Shown: positions 25,325 through 37,068 of the stretch, piece by piece
Layout of the letters: every line of letters starts with the position of its first letter
How positions within the stretch are numbered: position 1 is the first letter of the stretch
Source of the DNA: Promineifilum sp.
Lineage (GTDB): Bacteria; Chloroflexota; Anaerolineae; Promineifilales; Promineifilaceae
Direction: 5' to 3'
Assembly (NCBI GenBank): GCA_019454405.1
Contig: JACFOH010000006.1
Span: 38,262 to 102,261 of the forward strand
Length of the DNA: 64,000 nucleotides
Program-made: the position numbers and the translations under genes
The notes under the pieces: generated by a model
What the model was told of the DNA's origin: nothing
Seen by the model: only the letters and a program-made list of their open reading frames with translations
Database searches by the model: none

Positions 25325-27850
25325 ATGGAAGTCGGACTAGTTAAACAAGTGAACATAGATCAGGAAATGCGTGAGTCATACCTGAGCTATGCTATGAGCG
25401 TCATCGTCTCGCGGGCGTTGCCTGATGTCAGGGACGGCCTTAAGCCCGTCCAACGTCGCATCCTCTACGCGATGTATGACATGGGCTTGCGACCTGATCA
25501 ACCCTATCGAAAATCAGCCAGAGTCGTCGGCGAAGTATTGGGTAAATACCACCCTCACGGCGATCAATCTGTCTACGAAGCGATGGTGCGCCTGGCTCAG
25601 GATTTTTCCATGCGCTATATGCTCGTCGATGGGCAAGGGAACTTCGGCTCCATCGACGGTGACACCGCGGCCGCAATGCGCTACACCGAAGCCCGTATGT
25701 CTCAAATGGGCTTTGATCTCCTGGCGGATATCGATAAGGATACCATCGACTTCACTCCTAACTTTGATGAATCACTGAAAGAGCCGAGCGTGCTGCCCGC
25801 CACGATTCCTAATCTCCTTGTCAATGGTTCATCGGGCATTGCCGTCGGTATGGCGACGAGTATCCCGCCGCATAATCTCACCGAAATTGTCGGGGCCTTG
25901 ACTTATATGCTCGATAACTGGGAGGGGTTAGACGATATCACTGTGTCTGACCTGATGCGTTTTGTTCAGGGACCTGATTTTCCAACTGGAGGATTAGTTG
26001 CGCGCCGGCGCGGCGATGAAGACGATACGGACGCTATTGCCAGCGCCTATGCTACTGGGCGTGGCCGGCTAACTGTTCGTGCGCGCGCTCATGTCGAGCA
26101 AATGGGGCGCAACAAATCACGTATTATCATCACTGAGCTGCCCTATCAGGTGAATAAAACAAACCTCATGGGGCGCATCGCCGATCTTCACCGTGACGGC
26201 AAGATCGAAGGCCTTACCGATCTTCGGGACGAATCCGATCGGAGAGGGCTGCGAATTATTATTGAGACGACGCGCACTGTTGACGCTGAAGAAGTTCTAG
26301 CGGATCTATTCCGCCTGACCCCACTCCAGTCGACATTCAGTATATCATTGCTGGCTCTGGTTAATAACGAACCGCGTGTATTGACCTTGAAACAAGCGCT
26401 GCGCTATTATTTGGAGCATCGTCTGGAAGTTATCCGTAGACGGAGCGAGTTCGATCTAAATAAAGCTCGCCAGCGCGCCCACATCCTGGAAGGGTTACTC
26501 AAGGCGCTTGATCATCTTGACGAAGTGATCGAGCTGATACGTCGTTCTCGTTCAGCTGAAACGGCTAAAACGAACCTTATCGATCGTTTCAAATTCACTG
26601 AAATCCAGGCTCAGGCGATTCTTGATATGCAGCTTCGTCGATTGGCGGCGCTGGAGAGAAAGAAGATCCAGGATGAATATAAGGAAAAGCTGGCGCTCAT
26701 CAAGGAGCTTGAAAAATTGTTGGCCAAGCCCGAATTAATGCGCCGCCAAATCAAGACGGAGCTGGAGGAAGTCAACGGACGATTTGGCGATAAGCGCCGG
26801 ACTCAGATCGTCAATACCGTCGATGGTGGGGTCCTGACTAGTGTGGGGCTGCTCCCCGATGAGCGGGGTTGGATCATGATTGGCGAGAAGGGCACGATCG
26901 GGCGCACTATCGGGTCCGCGCTGCCCACGATGGCACGGAAGCCTCCTGAGCAGCCGGCCGCTCTTCTGGGGGCGAGTACACGAGATATCCTGTACATTGT
27001 ATCGGCATCCGGTCGAGCGGTGGGAATTCCCGTCCATCGCATACCTGAGGCGGAAACAGTTGGCAGTGGAGCATCGTGGACTAACCTGTCGTCGCTTGGC
27101 CGTTCCGAACATCTGGCTGCGGCTTTTGTCTTGCCTGCTGATGGATCACTCGAGGGATATCTTTTTCTGACGACTCTGGCCGGCGTCGTAAAGCGGGTTC
27201 GTCTGGAAGACTTACCGGGTGTGACGGCTGATCCTTTCACGGTGATTAACGTCGCTGATGACGATTCACTTGGTTGGGCGCGAATTACCGACGGAGACCA
27301 GGAAGTGTTTCTGGCTACATCGACCGGCCAGGCGATTCGCTTTAAGGAAGACACCGTTCGTCCAATGGGGCTACCGGCCTCCGGTGTCTTGGGGATCAAG
27401 CTTGATAGTGATGTTGATGGTGTCATTGGTATGGATGTGGTTACGCCGGAGAGTTTTGTCTGGAGTATCACTGATAACGGCCTTGCCAAAGCGACACCCG
27501 TTGACGAGTACCCGCTCCAGAACCGTTATGGTCAAGGGGTGATTAATCTTCGACTACCTAAAGAGGCATCAGAGGTTGTTGCCAGCACACTAATTACGAA
27601 AGGGGTGACTTTGATTGTCACCACGAGTGGTGGGGTCACTAAACGGGTAGGGCTGAGCGACACAGTCATTGGTTCGCGTAGTGTGCGTCCGCAATCGGTC
27701 ATGACGCTAGCTGCCAAGAGCCGCGTCAGCGGCGTTGTTCAGCCATTGACAAACGAGATGCTTACTAAGAATAAGAAAGAGAGCGTTTCTGAGCCGCAGA
27801 AGAAGCGTATAACAAGATCGGGCAAGTCTAGGGAAAGAATGGAGAACTGA
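25325..27850 (+). CDS. gyrA: type IIA topoisomerase subunit A (GyrA/ParC)
   Basis: An 841-residue protein. The catalytic tyrosine is in [10 protein letters not shown] and the QRDR reads [13 protein letters not shown]. Domains are the winged-helix/tower breakage-reunion region (to about residue 500) and a C-terminal six-bladed beta-pinwheel. The canonical GyrA box (QRRGGKG) is not seen in blade 1; the equivalent position reads ARKPPEQ. Without it DNA wrapping, and hence supercoiling, may be altered, so a ParC-like role is possible although six blades favour GyrA. ATG 25325 is chosen; a TTG lies at 25316. It ends one base before the cold-shock gene. Confidence 0.9.
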   Translation: MEVGLVKQVNIDQEMRESYLSYAMSVIVSRALPDVRDGLKPVQRRILYAMYDMGLRPDQPYRKSARVVGEVLGKYHPHGDQSVYEAMVRLAQDFSMRYMLVDGQGNFGSIDGDTAAAMRYTEARMSQMGFDLLADIDKDTIDFTPNFDESLKEPSVLPATIPNLLVNGSSGIAVGMATSIPPHNLTEIVGALTYMLDNWEGLDDITVSDLMRFVQGPDFPTGGLVARRRGDEDDTDAIASAYATGRGRLTVRARAHVEQMGRNKSRIIITELPYQVNKTNLMGRIADLHRDGKIEGLTDLRDESDRRGLRIIIETTRTVDAEEVLADLFRLTPLQSTFSISLLALVNNEPRVLTLKQALRYYLEHRLEVIRRRSEFDLNKARQRAHILEGLLKALDHLDEVIELIRRSRSAETAKTNLIDRFKFTEIQAQAILDMQLRRLAALERKKIQDEYKEKLALIKELEKLLAKPELMRRQIKTELEEVNGRFGDKRRTQIVNTVDGGVLTSVGLLPDERGWIMIGEKGTIGRTIGSALPTMARKPPEQPAALLGASTRDILYIVSASGRAVGIPVHRIPEAETVGSGASWTNLSSLGRSEHLAAAFVLPADGSLEGYLFLTTLAGVVKRVRLEDLPGVTADPFTVINVADDDSLGWARITDGDQEVFLATSTGQAIRFKEDTVRPMGLPASGVLGIKLDSDVDGVIGMDVVTPESFVWSITDNGLAKATPVDEYPLQNRYGQGVINLRLPKEASEVVASTLITKGVTLIVTTSGGVTKRVGLSDTVIGSRSVRPQSVMTLAAKSRVSGVVQPLTNEMLTKNKKESVSEPQKKRITRSGKSRERMEN

Positions 27851-27851
27851 T

Positions 27852-28379
27852 ATGAATTTTCGAGATCGCTGGGAAGAAAACGAGCGCGGCGAGCGCTTCG
27901 TATTTACGGTGGAAATGCAGCGTCGTTTGAGTCAGGCTGGGTTACCGCTTGATCCTTCGTCGCTGTCTGAGCTAGAAGCAATGCCCGCGAGCGGCCACTC
28001 GCAGCGCGCTGAACGAGTGGATCGAGGAGAACGGCCCGGACGGGGAGAATCTTCATCGCGGCCATTGCCTCCGCGTCAACAAGGTGGCTCGCACTACGAA
28101 TCGCCTCCGCGTGAGCCCGAGGTTGTCGGCCCGGAAACTATCCAGATCGATCCGATGACCGGCAAGTATATCGGCCTCGTCAAATGGTATAATGCCAAGA
28201 AAGGCTACGGGTTCATTGTTCGCGGCGCAGGGGAGGAAATCTTCTTTCATAAGTCAGCCACTGTTGGCGATGTGGAAGAGTATGAAGAAGGACAATGGAT
28301 TCTTTACGATGTGGAAACGACGGCTAAAGGACCGGAAGCGACTGATATTGAGCCATATACCGGTGAGCCGCTAGGCTAG
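27852..28379 (+). CDS. cold-shock-domain protein with long N-terminal extension
   Basis: A 175-residue protein whose C-terminal residues 106-170 form a cold-shock domain: GLVKWYNAKKGYGFI (RNP1) and EIFFHKSA (RNP2). The first about 105 residues are charged and Pro/Arg/Ser-rich and probably disordered, unlike the usual 65-70-residue CspA type. It should bind single-stranded nucleic acid in the cytoplasm. It is coupled to the topoisomerase gene (1-nt gap) and followed by a clear terminator. Confidence 0.88.
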   Translation: MNFRDRWEENERGERFVFTVEMQRRLSQAGLPLDPSSLSELEAMPASGHSQRAERVDRGERPGRGESSSRPLPPRQQGGSHYESPPREPEVVGPETIQIDPMTGKYIGLVKWYNAKKGYGFIVRGAGEEIFFHKSATVGDVEEYEEGQWILYDVETTAKGPEATDIEPYTGEPLG

Positions 28380-28414
28380 CCTGGATGATTCGGAGTCATA
28401 CTCTCTATGAATAG

Positions 28415-28447
28415 AAAAGACCCGGGTGTGTCCCTCCGGGTCTTTTT
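28415..28447. terminator. bidirectional intrinsic terminator
   Basis: 11-bp perfect stem AAAAGACCCGG (28415-28425) and CCGGGTCTTTT (28436-28446), 10-nt loop, flanked by A and T runs. It lies between the cold-shock gene (plus) and the permease gene (minus) and can serve both. Confidence 0.92.
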
Positions 28448-28481
28448 GTTCAGCGGATCTTATATATAAATAGGTTTGTGA

Positions 28482-29471
28482 CTATTCTTTTGCCGCGCCA
28501 CTACCGTGGACCAGCCGCGGATCAAGAGCGTCGCGCAAACCGTCTCCCAGCAGGTTAAAGGCTAGTACGGTGAACATGATAGCCAGGCCGGGGAAGAATA
28601 CCAGGTGGGGAGCGCTGAATACCTGATTACGCTCGATCGCCAACATCGAACCCCATTCCGGCGTGGGCGGCTGCGCACCGAGGCCGATGAATGAAAGCGC
28701 GGCCGTATCCAGAATTGCGGTCGCGATGCCCAGTGTGGCCACAACGATGAGTGGCGGTAATGCGTTAGGCAAAATCCGGCCGAATAGGATTTGACGACTG
28801 CTAGCCCCCAATGCGCGAGAAGCCTCGATAAAATCCATTTCACGCACAGACAGGACGCTGGCACGCGTGACGCGAGCGTAAGTGGGAATGCTGATGACTG
28901 CGATGGCCAGCATGGCGTTTGTCAATCCTGGGCCGAGGACGCTTACAATCGCTATAGCCAACAATAGGAAGGGGAATGCCAGTACAACATCGAGCACACG
29001 CATGATGATGTTATCGATGAGACCTCCAGCATAGCCTGATATAGCCCCCAGGAAAGTGCCCACAAGGACGGCGAAGCTGACGGTGAGCAGCCCAACGGAT
29101 AGTGAAATACGCGTTCCATATATGATACGACTGAACACGTCCCGGAAGTTCCCATCGACTCCCATAATATGTTGTGGTTTGTCAGGTGGGCAACCGAGCA
29201 AATGGATACAAGGTCCTTGGCGCTTTGTTACGTTTTCGATGCCAATAAGAGGCTGCTCAGGGTTATAGGGCGCGATTATCGGCGCGAAGATAGCGCTTCC
29301 TACTAGGATAACCAGGAGGATAAAACCAACAACGGCCGAACGCTGCCGGAAAAGCCGGCGCATAGTCAGTCGCCACAGACTATTGGCACGGTAATCGCTT
29401 ATATCTCCTGCACCGGCGTCATCCAGCGGCGGCAGGGTTGCTATAGGGGTCGGCTCAGGCATGGTTGACAT
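28482..29471 (-). CDS. peptide/nickel ABC transporter permease (DppC-like)
   Basis: A 329-residue inner-membrane permease. It has an N-terminal cytoplasmic segment, a first helix at about residues 45-68, a lipid-exposed domain, then five helices with the coupling-loop motif EASRALGASSRQILFGRILPN. It pairs with the DppB-like permease encoded just upstream to form the channel of a peptide-type importer. ATG 29471 lies four bases after the DppB stop; an earlier ATG at 29522 would overlap that gene by 47 nt. The stop is followed by the bidirectional terminator. Confidence 0.9.
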   Translation of the reverse strand: MSTMPEPTPIATLPPLDDAGAGDISDYRANSLWRLTMRRLFRQRSAVVGFILLVILVGSAIFAPIIAPYNPEQPLIGIENVTKRQGPCIHLLGCPPDKPQHIMGVDGNFRDVFSRIIYGTRISLSVGLLTVSFAVLVGTFLGAISGYAGGLIDNIIMRVLDVVLAFPFLLLAIAIVSVLGPGLTNAMLAIAVISIPTYARVTRASVLSVREMDFIEASRALGASSRQILFGRILPNALPPLIVVATLGIATAILDTAALSFIGLGAQPPTPEWGSMLAIERNQVFSAPHLVFFPGLAIMFTVLAFNLLGDGLRDALDPRLVHGSGAAKE

Positions 29472-29475
29472 CAGG

Positions 29476-30555
29476 CTAATCCAGATGAATGCGCGGATCC
29501 AATAATGCGTAAGAGAGATCAACGATCAGGTTGACAAATACATATCCGATAGCAATCACGACAACAAATCCCTGGATGATCGGATAGTCCCGAGCAGTTA
29601 TGGCCTCGTACAGGCTACGGCCAACCCCCGATAAGCCAAAGATCGTCTCTGTTAGAATTGCCCCGCTAAGGATCAATCCGAATTGGAGACCAATAATAGT
29701 GACGATGGGTAATAAGGCATTGCGGAAGGCATGCTTCATAACCACTTTTTGCGGTCCCAACCCTTTAGCCTTGGCTGTGCGCACATAGTCCTGCCCGAGT
29801 ACTTCAAGCATGGCCGAGCGAGTCATACGCGCAATAATGGCCAGCGGAATCGTCGCCAGGGCTACTGAAGGCAGAATGAGATGGCGGATGGCGTCGTTGA
29901 GAACTTTCCAGTCTGCGGTGATGATTGAATTAAAGATATAAAAATTGCTGATAAATGTAGCCAGCGTGGCGTTAATCGACCCTTTGGTAAATTCCCAACC
30001 GTAGACTTTATAAAAAGGGATAGGGCTGACGCCGGCTGAGAGCCGACCGCTGGGGGGCAACTGAAACGGGGTATCTTTCAGAAGCAAGGCGAAAACGTAT
30101 GCCAGCATCAAGCCTAGCCAGAATACAGGCATGGAGACTCCGATGTTAGCCCCGATCATCGTCATGACATCTACGGGCGAATTTCGGCGCGTTGCGGATA
30201 GTATACCTAGTGGGATTCCAATAATGACAGCGATGGTCACTGATGCAATCCCTAGTTCGATGGTTTGCGGAAGCCGCTCGATCAAGATGTCCATCACGGG
30301 ACGTTTGAATCGGATAGATGACCCAAAATCGCCGCCCAACATGTCGCCCATGAAGATGAGCAATTGAGTTGTAATCGGCTTGTCCAACCCTTTATCTTTG
30401 TTGAACTTGGCACAGATCTCAGGCGTCGCCTTCTCTCCGAACATGGCTGTACAAGGCTCTCCCGGAATGGCCCGCGCCAGGGCGAAAGTCACGATCAATA
30501 CGCCTAGTATTACCGGGATTGCAGCTATGAGTCGGCGGATAGTATATTGGGCCAT
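29476..30555 (-). CDS. peptide/nickel ABC transporter permease (DppB-like)
   Basis: A 359-residue permease with a typical N-terminal helix (IPVILGVLIVTFALARAIPG), a large loop and five further helices. The EAA-type loop is YVRTAKAKGLGPQKVVMKHAFRN, and the C-terminus ends in LLDPRIHLD as in most DppB. ATG 30555 is preceded by GGGAGG. No ATPase genes (DppD/DppF) are found in the window, so these must be shared from elsewhere. Confidence 0.92.
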   Translation of the reverse strand: MAQYTIRRLIAAIPVILGVLIVTFALARAIPGEPCTAMFGEKATPEICAKFNKDKGLDKPITTQLLIFMGDMLGGDFGSSIRFKRPVMDILIERLPQTIELGIASVTIAVIIGIPLGILSATRRNSPVDVMTMIGANIGVSMPVFWLGLMLAYVFALLLKDTPFQLPPSGRLSAGVSPIPFYKVYGWEFTKGSINATLATFISNFYIFNSIITADWKVLNDAIRHLILPSVALATIPLAIIARMTRSAMLEVLGQDYVRTAKAKGLGPQKVVMKHAFRNALLPIVTIIGLQFGLILSGAILTETIFGLSGVGRSLYEAITARDYPIIQGFVVVIAIGYVFVNLIVDLSYALLDPRIHLD

Positions 30556-30595
30556 AATCCTCCCTTTATCTGACGGAGCATTTACCTGTAACAAA

Positions 30596-30643
30596 GGGCG
30601 GGATGGAGAACATCACACCAGGTGCGTGTTGTCCATCCCGCCC
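30596..30643 (-). terminator. stable intercistronic hairpin between binding protein and permeases
   Basis: 12-bp perfect stem GGGCGGGATGGA (30596-30607) and TCCATCCCGCCC (30632-30643) with a partly paired 24-nt loop. On the minus strand it lies after the binding-protein stop and is followed by TTTGTTA. It probably lets only part of the transcripts continue into the permeases, raising the ratio of binding protein to channel, or protects the upstream mRNA end. Confidence 0.65.
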
Positions 30644-30690
30644 GAATGACTAATGAACGTACAGGCTAATGCCTAATACCACGATTCTAC

Positions 30691-32514
30691 TTATTCCTCC
30701 GACGGCGGGGCATTCAGGAAACCACCCCACAGTGCCGAGAAGTAGGAGAAGGCGCCGGTATTACCGACATGCAGCGGGTTCGCTGCATCCCACTGAACGA
30801 CATACGACATCACGACGTCATTCGCATCGAGGGCTGAGCCATCGTGGAAGGTGATGCCTTCACGCAGGTTACAAGTCCAGACCGTCAGATCCTCATTTGC
30901 CGTGCAGGCCGTGGCCAGGGAAGGCTTGACAGCTGTCCCGCCGATTTCATAGGCCAGGAGCGATTCTGTCATCTGCTCGCAAGCACGCAGCGATTCACCA
31001 TCGGTCTCGTCCGCGCAGTAGAGGCTGATAGGCTCGGCATTCTGCATCCAGACGAAGGAGTCCTTGCCGGAGTCCATCGAGGCGAACATTTCGTTGCCCA
31101 ATGGGCTGACGTGCGCGTTCTTCACTGTCGCCAGATAAGCTGCCCCGGAACCGCCGTGCGCTACAGGAACCATCGGCACATACTGTTTGATCAGGTTGTT
31201 GGCCTGCTCGTACAGGGGCGCGCGAGCCTCATCGGTCGAGAGTGAAGCGGCCTCGGACAGGATCTTGGTCAGATCGGGGAATTTAGCGCCGAACTGATCT
31301 GAAGCGCCAGCACCGAAGTGGTAGTCCAGGAAGTTGGTCATGTCGGGGTAGTCAGCGCCCCAACCCAACAGATGCAGCCCCGTCAACCGACCGGCGTCAG
31401 ACGCCTCCAGGAAAGCGCCGGATTCCATGACGTTGATGGTGGCCTTGATGTTCAAATTCTCGGCCAACTGGGCCTGGATGTCTTGGGCGACGATGTTGGG
31501 GTCGGGCAGATAGCCACGGACGACATCGCGATAGGCGATCTCGGTCTCGAAACCATCGGGGAAACCAGCCTCGGCCAGCAGGGCGCGAGCAGCCTCAGGA
31601 TTGAACTCGTACCATTCTTCACCGGCGCAACCGTTCGGGATGACGCAGGGGGTGAAGTGGCTGGCGACCTCAGATCCCGGCGGGTAGAAATGATCGACGA
31701 TACGCTGCCGGTCGATGCCCATGGCGATCGCCTGGCGAACCTTCTCGTTATCGAACGGCGCGAACTTGTTGTTCATGCCAACGTAGAAGACGTTGAGAGC
31801 CGCGCGGTCGAGGATCTGGAGATTGGGATCGTTAGCAATCGTCGCGAAATCATCGGGGGCCGGGTTGTCGATTCCATCAACCGTGCCGGATTGAAGCTCC
31901 AGCAGGCGGGCGGCCGACTCGGTTTGCCAACGGAATACCAGCGTGTCAGCATTCGCCGCGTCGCCCCAGTAATTGGGGTTTTTGACCATGACAAGTTCTT
32001 CGCCACGGCTCCAGTTCTGGAACATGTAGGGGCCAGTGCCAATGGGGTGCTCCAGCAATTCGCCCGATCCGCCGGTGGATTCCAGATACTCCGACGGAAG
32101 GATTGCGAACGGGGAGAATGCTGCCTTGGACGGGAAAGCCGGGTCGGGCGCGCACATGCTGAACTGAACGGTCAGTTCGTCGATTGCGGCGATCTCCTTG
32201 AACAAACCACCGTAATCGCAATCAGGCGCGGCAACAACCATAGGCTCAAAGGAGGACTCGCTACCGCCAGCCACCTGCGTCGCCGCGGCGGCGACCGTCG
32301 GCGCGACCTCTTGCACCGCAGCTTCCAGCGTCGGCGCTACTTCCTGTGCCGCGGCTTGAAGCGTTGGCGCCACTTCTTGCGCTGCCGCTTGAAGCGTGGG
32401 GGCTACCTGCTCGACCGCTTGCTGAATATCTCCACTTGTAGCTGTACAAGCAGAGATAATCATCGCTGCGACGAGAAGTACTCCCATCAACAACAGTATA
32501 CGATTCTTCTTCAT
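30691..32514 (-). CDS. peptide-binding lipoprotein (family 5, OppA/DppA-like)
   Basis: A 607-residue secreted lipoprotein with lipobox IISAC (Cys23). Residues 32-82 are a helical spacer of about four and a half 11-residue repeats of the type VAPTLQAAAQE. The family 5 domain follows, with FAPFDNEKVRQAIAMGIDRQ. The domain order is unusual: typical early family 5 features (TWTCNLREGITFHDGSALDAND) occur near the C-terminus, as if the domain were circularly arranged, ending at ALWGGFLNAP. It delivers peptides or other substrates to the permeases downstream. GGAGAGAGAG precedes the ATG. Confidence 0.88.
   Translation of the reverse strand: MKKNRILLLMGVLLVAAMIISACTATSGDIQQAVEQVAPTLQAAAQEVAPTLQAAAQEVAPTLEAAVQEVAPTVAAAATQVAGGSESSFEPMVVAAPDCDYGGLFKEIAAIDELTVQFSMCAPDPAFPSKAAFSPFAILPSEYLESTGGSGELLEHPIGTGPYMFQNWSRGEELVMVKNPNYWGDAANADTLVFRWQTESAARLLELQSGTVDGIDNPAPDDFATIANDPNLQILDRAALNVFYVGMNNKFAPFDNEKVRQAIAMGIDRQRIVDHFYPPGSEVASHFTPCVIPNGCAGEEWYEFNPEAARALLAEAGFPDGFETEIAYRDVVRGYLPDPNIVAQDIQAQLAENLNIKATINVMESGAFLEASDAGRLTGLHLLGWGADYPDMTNFLDYHFGAGASDQFGAKFPDLTKILSEAASLSTDEARAPLYEQANNLIKQYVPMVPVAHGGSGAAYLATVKNAHVSPLGNEMFASMDSGKDSFVWMQNAEPISLYCADETDGESLRACEQMTESLLAYEIGGTAVKPSLATACTANEDLTVWTCNLREGITFHDGSALDANDVVMSYVVQWDAANPLHVGNTGAFSYFSALWGGFLNAPPSEE
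32269..32421 (-). repeat. 33-bp tandem repeat coding for an 11-residue spacer
   Basis: Inside the binding-protein gene, about four and a half imperfect 33-nt units encode (A/V)-Q-E-V-A-P-T-L-(Q/E)-A-A. The periodicity suits a continuous helix that holds the receptor away from the membrane lipid anchor. Confidence 0.8.
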
Positions 32515-32654
32515 CTCTCTCTCCTATAGAAGACTTGAATCAGGCAAGACGCCTTTGTAAGGGACAAAAATATATCATATAGATCGGTATGCGCAAGCTA
32601 TCGTGAAGTTTTGCTCTGTAAAGGGGAGCGCCGCCGTGTCCGCGGCGAATGGAG

Positions 32655-32660
32655 TATAAT
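32655..32660 (+). promoter_or_regulatory. -10 element directly before polX (leaderless candidate)
   Basis: TATAAT ends eight bases before the ATG at 32669 and no Shine-Dalgarno sequence is present, so the transcript would start at or within a few bases of the ATG. No good -35 is visible. Confidence 0.5.
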
Positions 32661-32668
32661 AAACACCA

Positions 32669-34399
32669 ATGAAAAATCGTGATGTCGTCGATATATTCAA
32701 TCAGATAGCTGATATGCTGGCCATTCGTGGTGACCAAATACACCGGATTCTCGCCTACCGGCGAGCGGCCGAGAGCATTGAAACTTTGGGACGAGATATC
32801 AATACTGTTTATGCCGAAGGTAAACTGACTGAAATCCCGGGCATTGGCGATACGCTGGCGGCCAAGATAGAGGAAATGCTCACGACCGGCAAGCTGGAGT
32901 TCTACGAGAAGTTAGCTAAGGATGTGCCGCCCTCTCTGGTCGATATGATGCGGGTCGAAGGGCTTGGCCCAAAGCGTGTTAAACAAATCCACGACTTGCT
33001 TGGAATATCTACGATGGCTGAATTAACCGCCGCCGCTCGCGAAGGTAAACTGCGCGAGTTGCCCGGCATGGGGGTGAAGTCTGAGGCCAAATTGCTGTCC
33101 GCTATTGAAGCTTTGTCTGTTCATGGTGACAGCCGTGTCCCGCTTGGTGTTGCCTGGCCTATTGCCCAACAAATGTTGGATGCCTTACAACAAGTCCCGG
33201 GTGTGACGCGCGCGGCCGTGGGTGGATCGCTCCGGCGCATGAAAGATACCATTGGCGATATCGATCTGCTGGTAGCGGCCGAATCCGCTGAGCAAGTCAT
33301 GGATCGATTTGTCCAATTGGATTTAGTTGAGACTGTTGATTCACGTGGCCCTACGCGCGCGCGTGTTACTCTTCTCACAGGGCTTGGCGTTGATCTTCGT
33401 GTTCTGCCGATAGAGCGGTGGGGTACCTTGATGGCCTACTTCACCGGCAACAAGGATCACAATGTCAAGCTTCGCGAGATGGCTTTAAAGATGGGCTATT
33501 CGCTGAGTGAATATTCTTTCACCCCGCTTGATGGCGGAGCGGAGATTCTGTGCGCGTCGGAAGAGGGAGTATACTCACGACTCGGGCTTGCTTACATCCC
33601 TCCTACATTGCGTGAGGATCGTGGTGAAATCGAGGCGGCTAAGACGAAGAGCCTTCCTGTGCTGATCGAGTTAGAGGATATTCGCAGCGACCTTCATATG
33701 CACACGGAGTGGTCCGACGGCAAATATAGCGTCATGGAAATGGCCAAAGCTGCTCGTGAACAAGGGCTTGACTATATCGCCCTCACCGACCATTCAGCTA
33801 GCCTGGGCATTGCTAATGGGTTATCTGTTGAGCGACTGAGACAGCGAGCCGTGGAGGTGAAGGAAGCCAACGATGTCCTGGGACCCAAATTTCGCGTGCT
33901 CCAGGGCACCGAGATGGAGATCCGTGCCGACGGCTCATTGGATTATCCTGATGATGTCCTCGAAGAACTCGATTTTGTCATCGCCAGCCTCCATACCGGT
34001 TTAAGCCAGCCTCGGGAACAAGTCACACAGAGAATGTTGAGCGCCATCAACAATCCACACGTAGATATGATCGCCCACCCAACAGGCCGGCTCTTGCCCG
34101 ATAGGCCGGGAGCGGATCTGGATATGGATGCCATCATCGCCGCCGCGGCCGCGACCGGAACAATACTGGAGATTAACGCTAATCCCGCTCGCCTCGACCT
34201 GCGCGATGTTCATGCACGAATGGCGATTGAACACGGCGTCAAAATCGCTATCAATACCGACGCTCACCAGCCGGAGGACTTTGGGTTACGCCACTTTGGC
34301 GTTGCCACTGCGCAGCGCGGTTGGGTTACCGCGTCCGATGTGGTCAATACCTGGCCTCTCGAACAATTCCTGGATTACATCAGCCGAAATAATGGCTAG
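32669..34399 (+). CDS. polX: DNA polymerase/3'-5' exonuclease PolX
   Basis: A 576-residue family X polymerase. Residues 1-140 hold helix-hairpin-helix repeats (IPGIGDTLAAKIEE, VEGLGPKRVKQI); the nucleotidyltransferase site is GGSLRRMKDTIGDIDLL with the two catalytic Asp; a PHP domain fills about residues 340-570, starting SDLHMHTEWSDG and including ALTDHSA and INTDAHQ. Bacterial PolX fills short gaps in base-excision repair, with the PHP domain giving exonuclease/AP-site activity. The gene begins a plus-strand run of repair and other housekeeping genes. Confidence 0.95.
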   Translation: MKNRDVVDIFNQIADMLAIRGDQIHRILAYRRAAESIETLGRDINTVYAEGKLTEIPGIGDTLAAKIEEMLTTGKLEFYEKLAKDVPPSLVDMMRVEGLGPKRVKQIHDLLGISTMAELTAAAREGKLRELPGMGVKSEAKLLSAIEALSVHGDSRVPLGVAWPIAQQMLDALQQVPGVTRAAVGGSLRRMKDTIGDIDLLVAAESAEQVMDRFVQLDLVETVDSRGPTRARVTLLTGLGVDLRVLPIERWGTLMAYFTGNKDHNVKLREMALKMGYSLSEYSFTPLDGGAEILCASEEGVYSRLGLAYIPPTLREDRGEIEAAKTKSLPVLIELEDIRSDLHMHTEWSDGKYSVMEMAKAAREQGLDYIALTDHSASLGIANGLSVERLRQRAVEVKEANDVLGPKFRVLQGTEMEIRADGSLDYPDDVLEELDFVIASLHTGLSQPREQVTQRMLSAINNPHVDMIAHPTGRLLPDRPGADLDMDAIIAAAAATGTILEINANPARLDLRDVHARMAIEHGVKIAINTDAHQPEDFGLRHFGVATAQRGWVTASDVVNTWPLEQFLDYISRNNG

Positions 34400-34459
34400 C
34401 CTAAGGCCCGCGAGATGAATAGTTTTCATTGCGCTCATTAGGACGATACCGAATTTTCT

Positions 34460-34999
34460 ATGTCATACGATCCGCGAAACGAACATCTAGCTAACAGGCC
34501 TGGTCACTCCGCCATTCCCTGGCTCTGGTTGGGCCTGGGGGGTGTGGTGGCCATTATTGGCCTTGTGGTCTTGATGATACTGCTCACCAACTATCTGGTT
34601 CGCTCCCCGGAGAATACGGCAGATATGATGGAGCCGTCGATCATTCAACTGACAGCTCCGCCACAACCGACGTTAACTATTGCCCATGACCCGCCGACCC
34701 CGACTATTGCTCCCACCGCAACGACTGCCCCTACGCCTGATTTGTCTGTCGCGCCGGACAAGATCACCGTGGGTTATTACGCCCGTGTGACAGAGACCGG
34801 TGGCGTTGGCGTCACAGTGCGCAATGGCCCCAGTACCAGCAACCAGCCGGTTGTCGTGGCTAGTGAAGGCTCCATTATTATGGTCACCGGCGGCCCAACG
34901 CGCGGAGGTGAATATGATTGGTGGCAGGTGCGACTGTCGGACGGCGCAGTGGGCTGGGTGGCTGGAGATTTTCTAACCCCTTCGGCCGCGCCCCGATGA
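34460..34999 (+). CDS. membrane-anchored SH3-domain protein
   Basis: A 179-residue protein with one transmembrane helix (about residues 20-45), a Pro/Thr-rich linker (70-95) and a bacterial SH3 domain from about 103 (GVTVRNGPSTSNQPV ... DWWQVRLSDGAVGWV). The topology places the SH3 domain outside the membrane, where it may bind cell-wall peptide or glycan. The specific role is unknown. Confidence 0.82.
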   Translation: MSYDPRNEHLANRPGHSAIPWLWLGLGGVVAIIGLVVLMILLTNYLVRSPENTADMMEPSIIQLTAPPQPTLTIAHDPPTPTIAPTATTAPTPDLSVAPDKITVGYYARVTETGGVGVTVRNGPSTSNQPVVVASEGSIIMVTGGPTRGGEYDWWQVRLSDGAVGWVAGDFLTPSAAPR

Positions 35000-35030
35000 T
35001 GATTTAATCGAACCTGGCCTCGGCACTTAA

Positions 35031-37067
<2,037 letters not shown>

Positions 37068-37068
37068 A

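Noticed and set aside
31318-32529. 403-residue plus-strand open frame covering the binding-protein gene
   Set aside because: It is antisense to a clear family 5 lipoprotein with start site and lipobox; its translation has no recognisable domain and results from codon bias.
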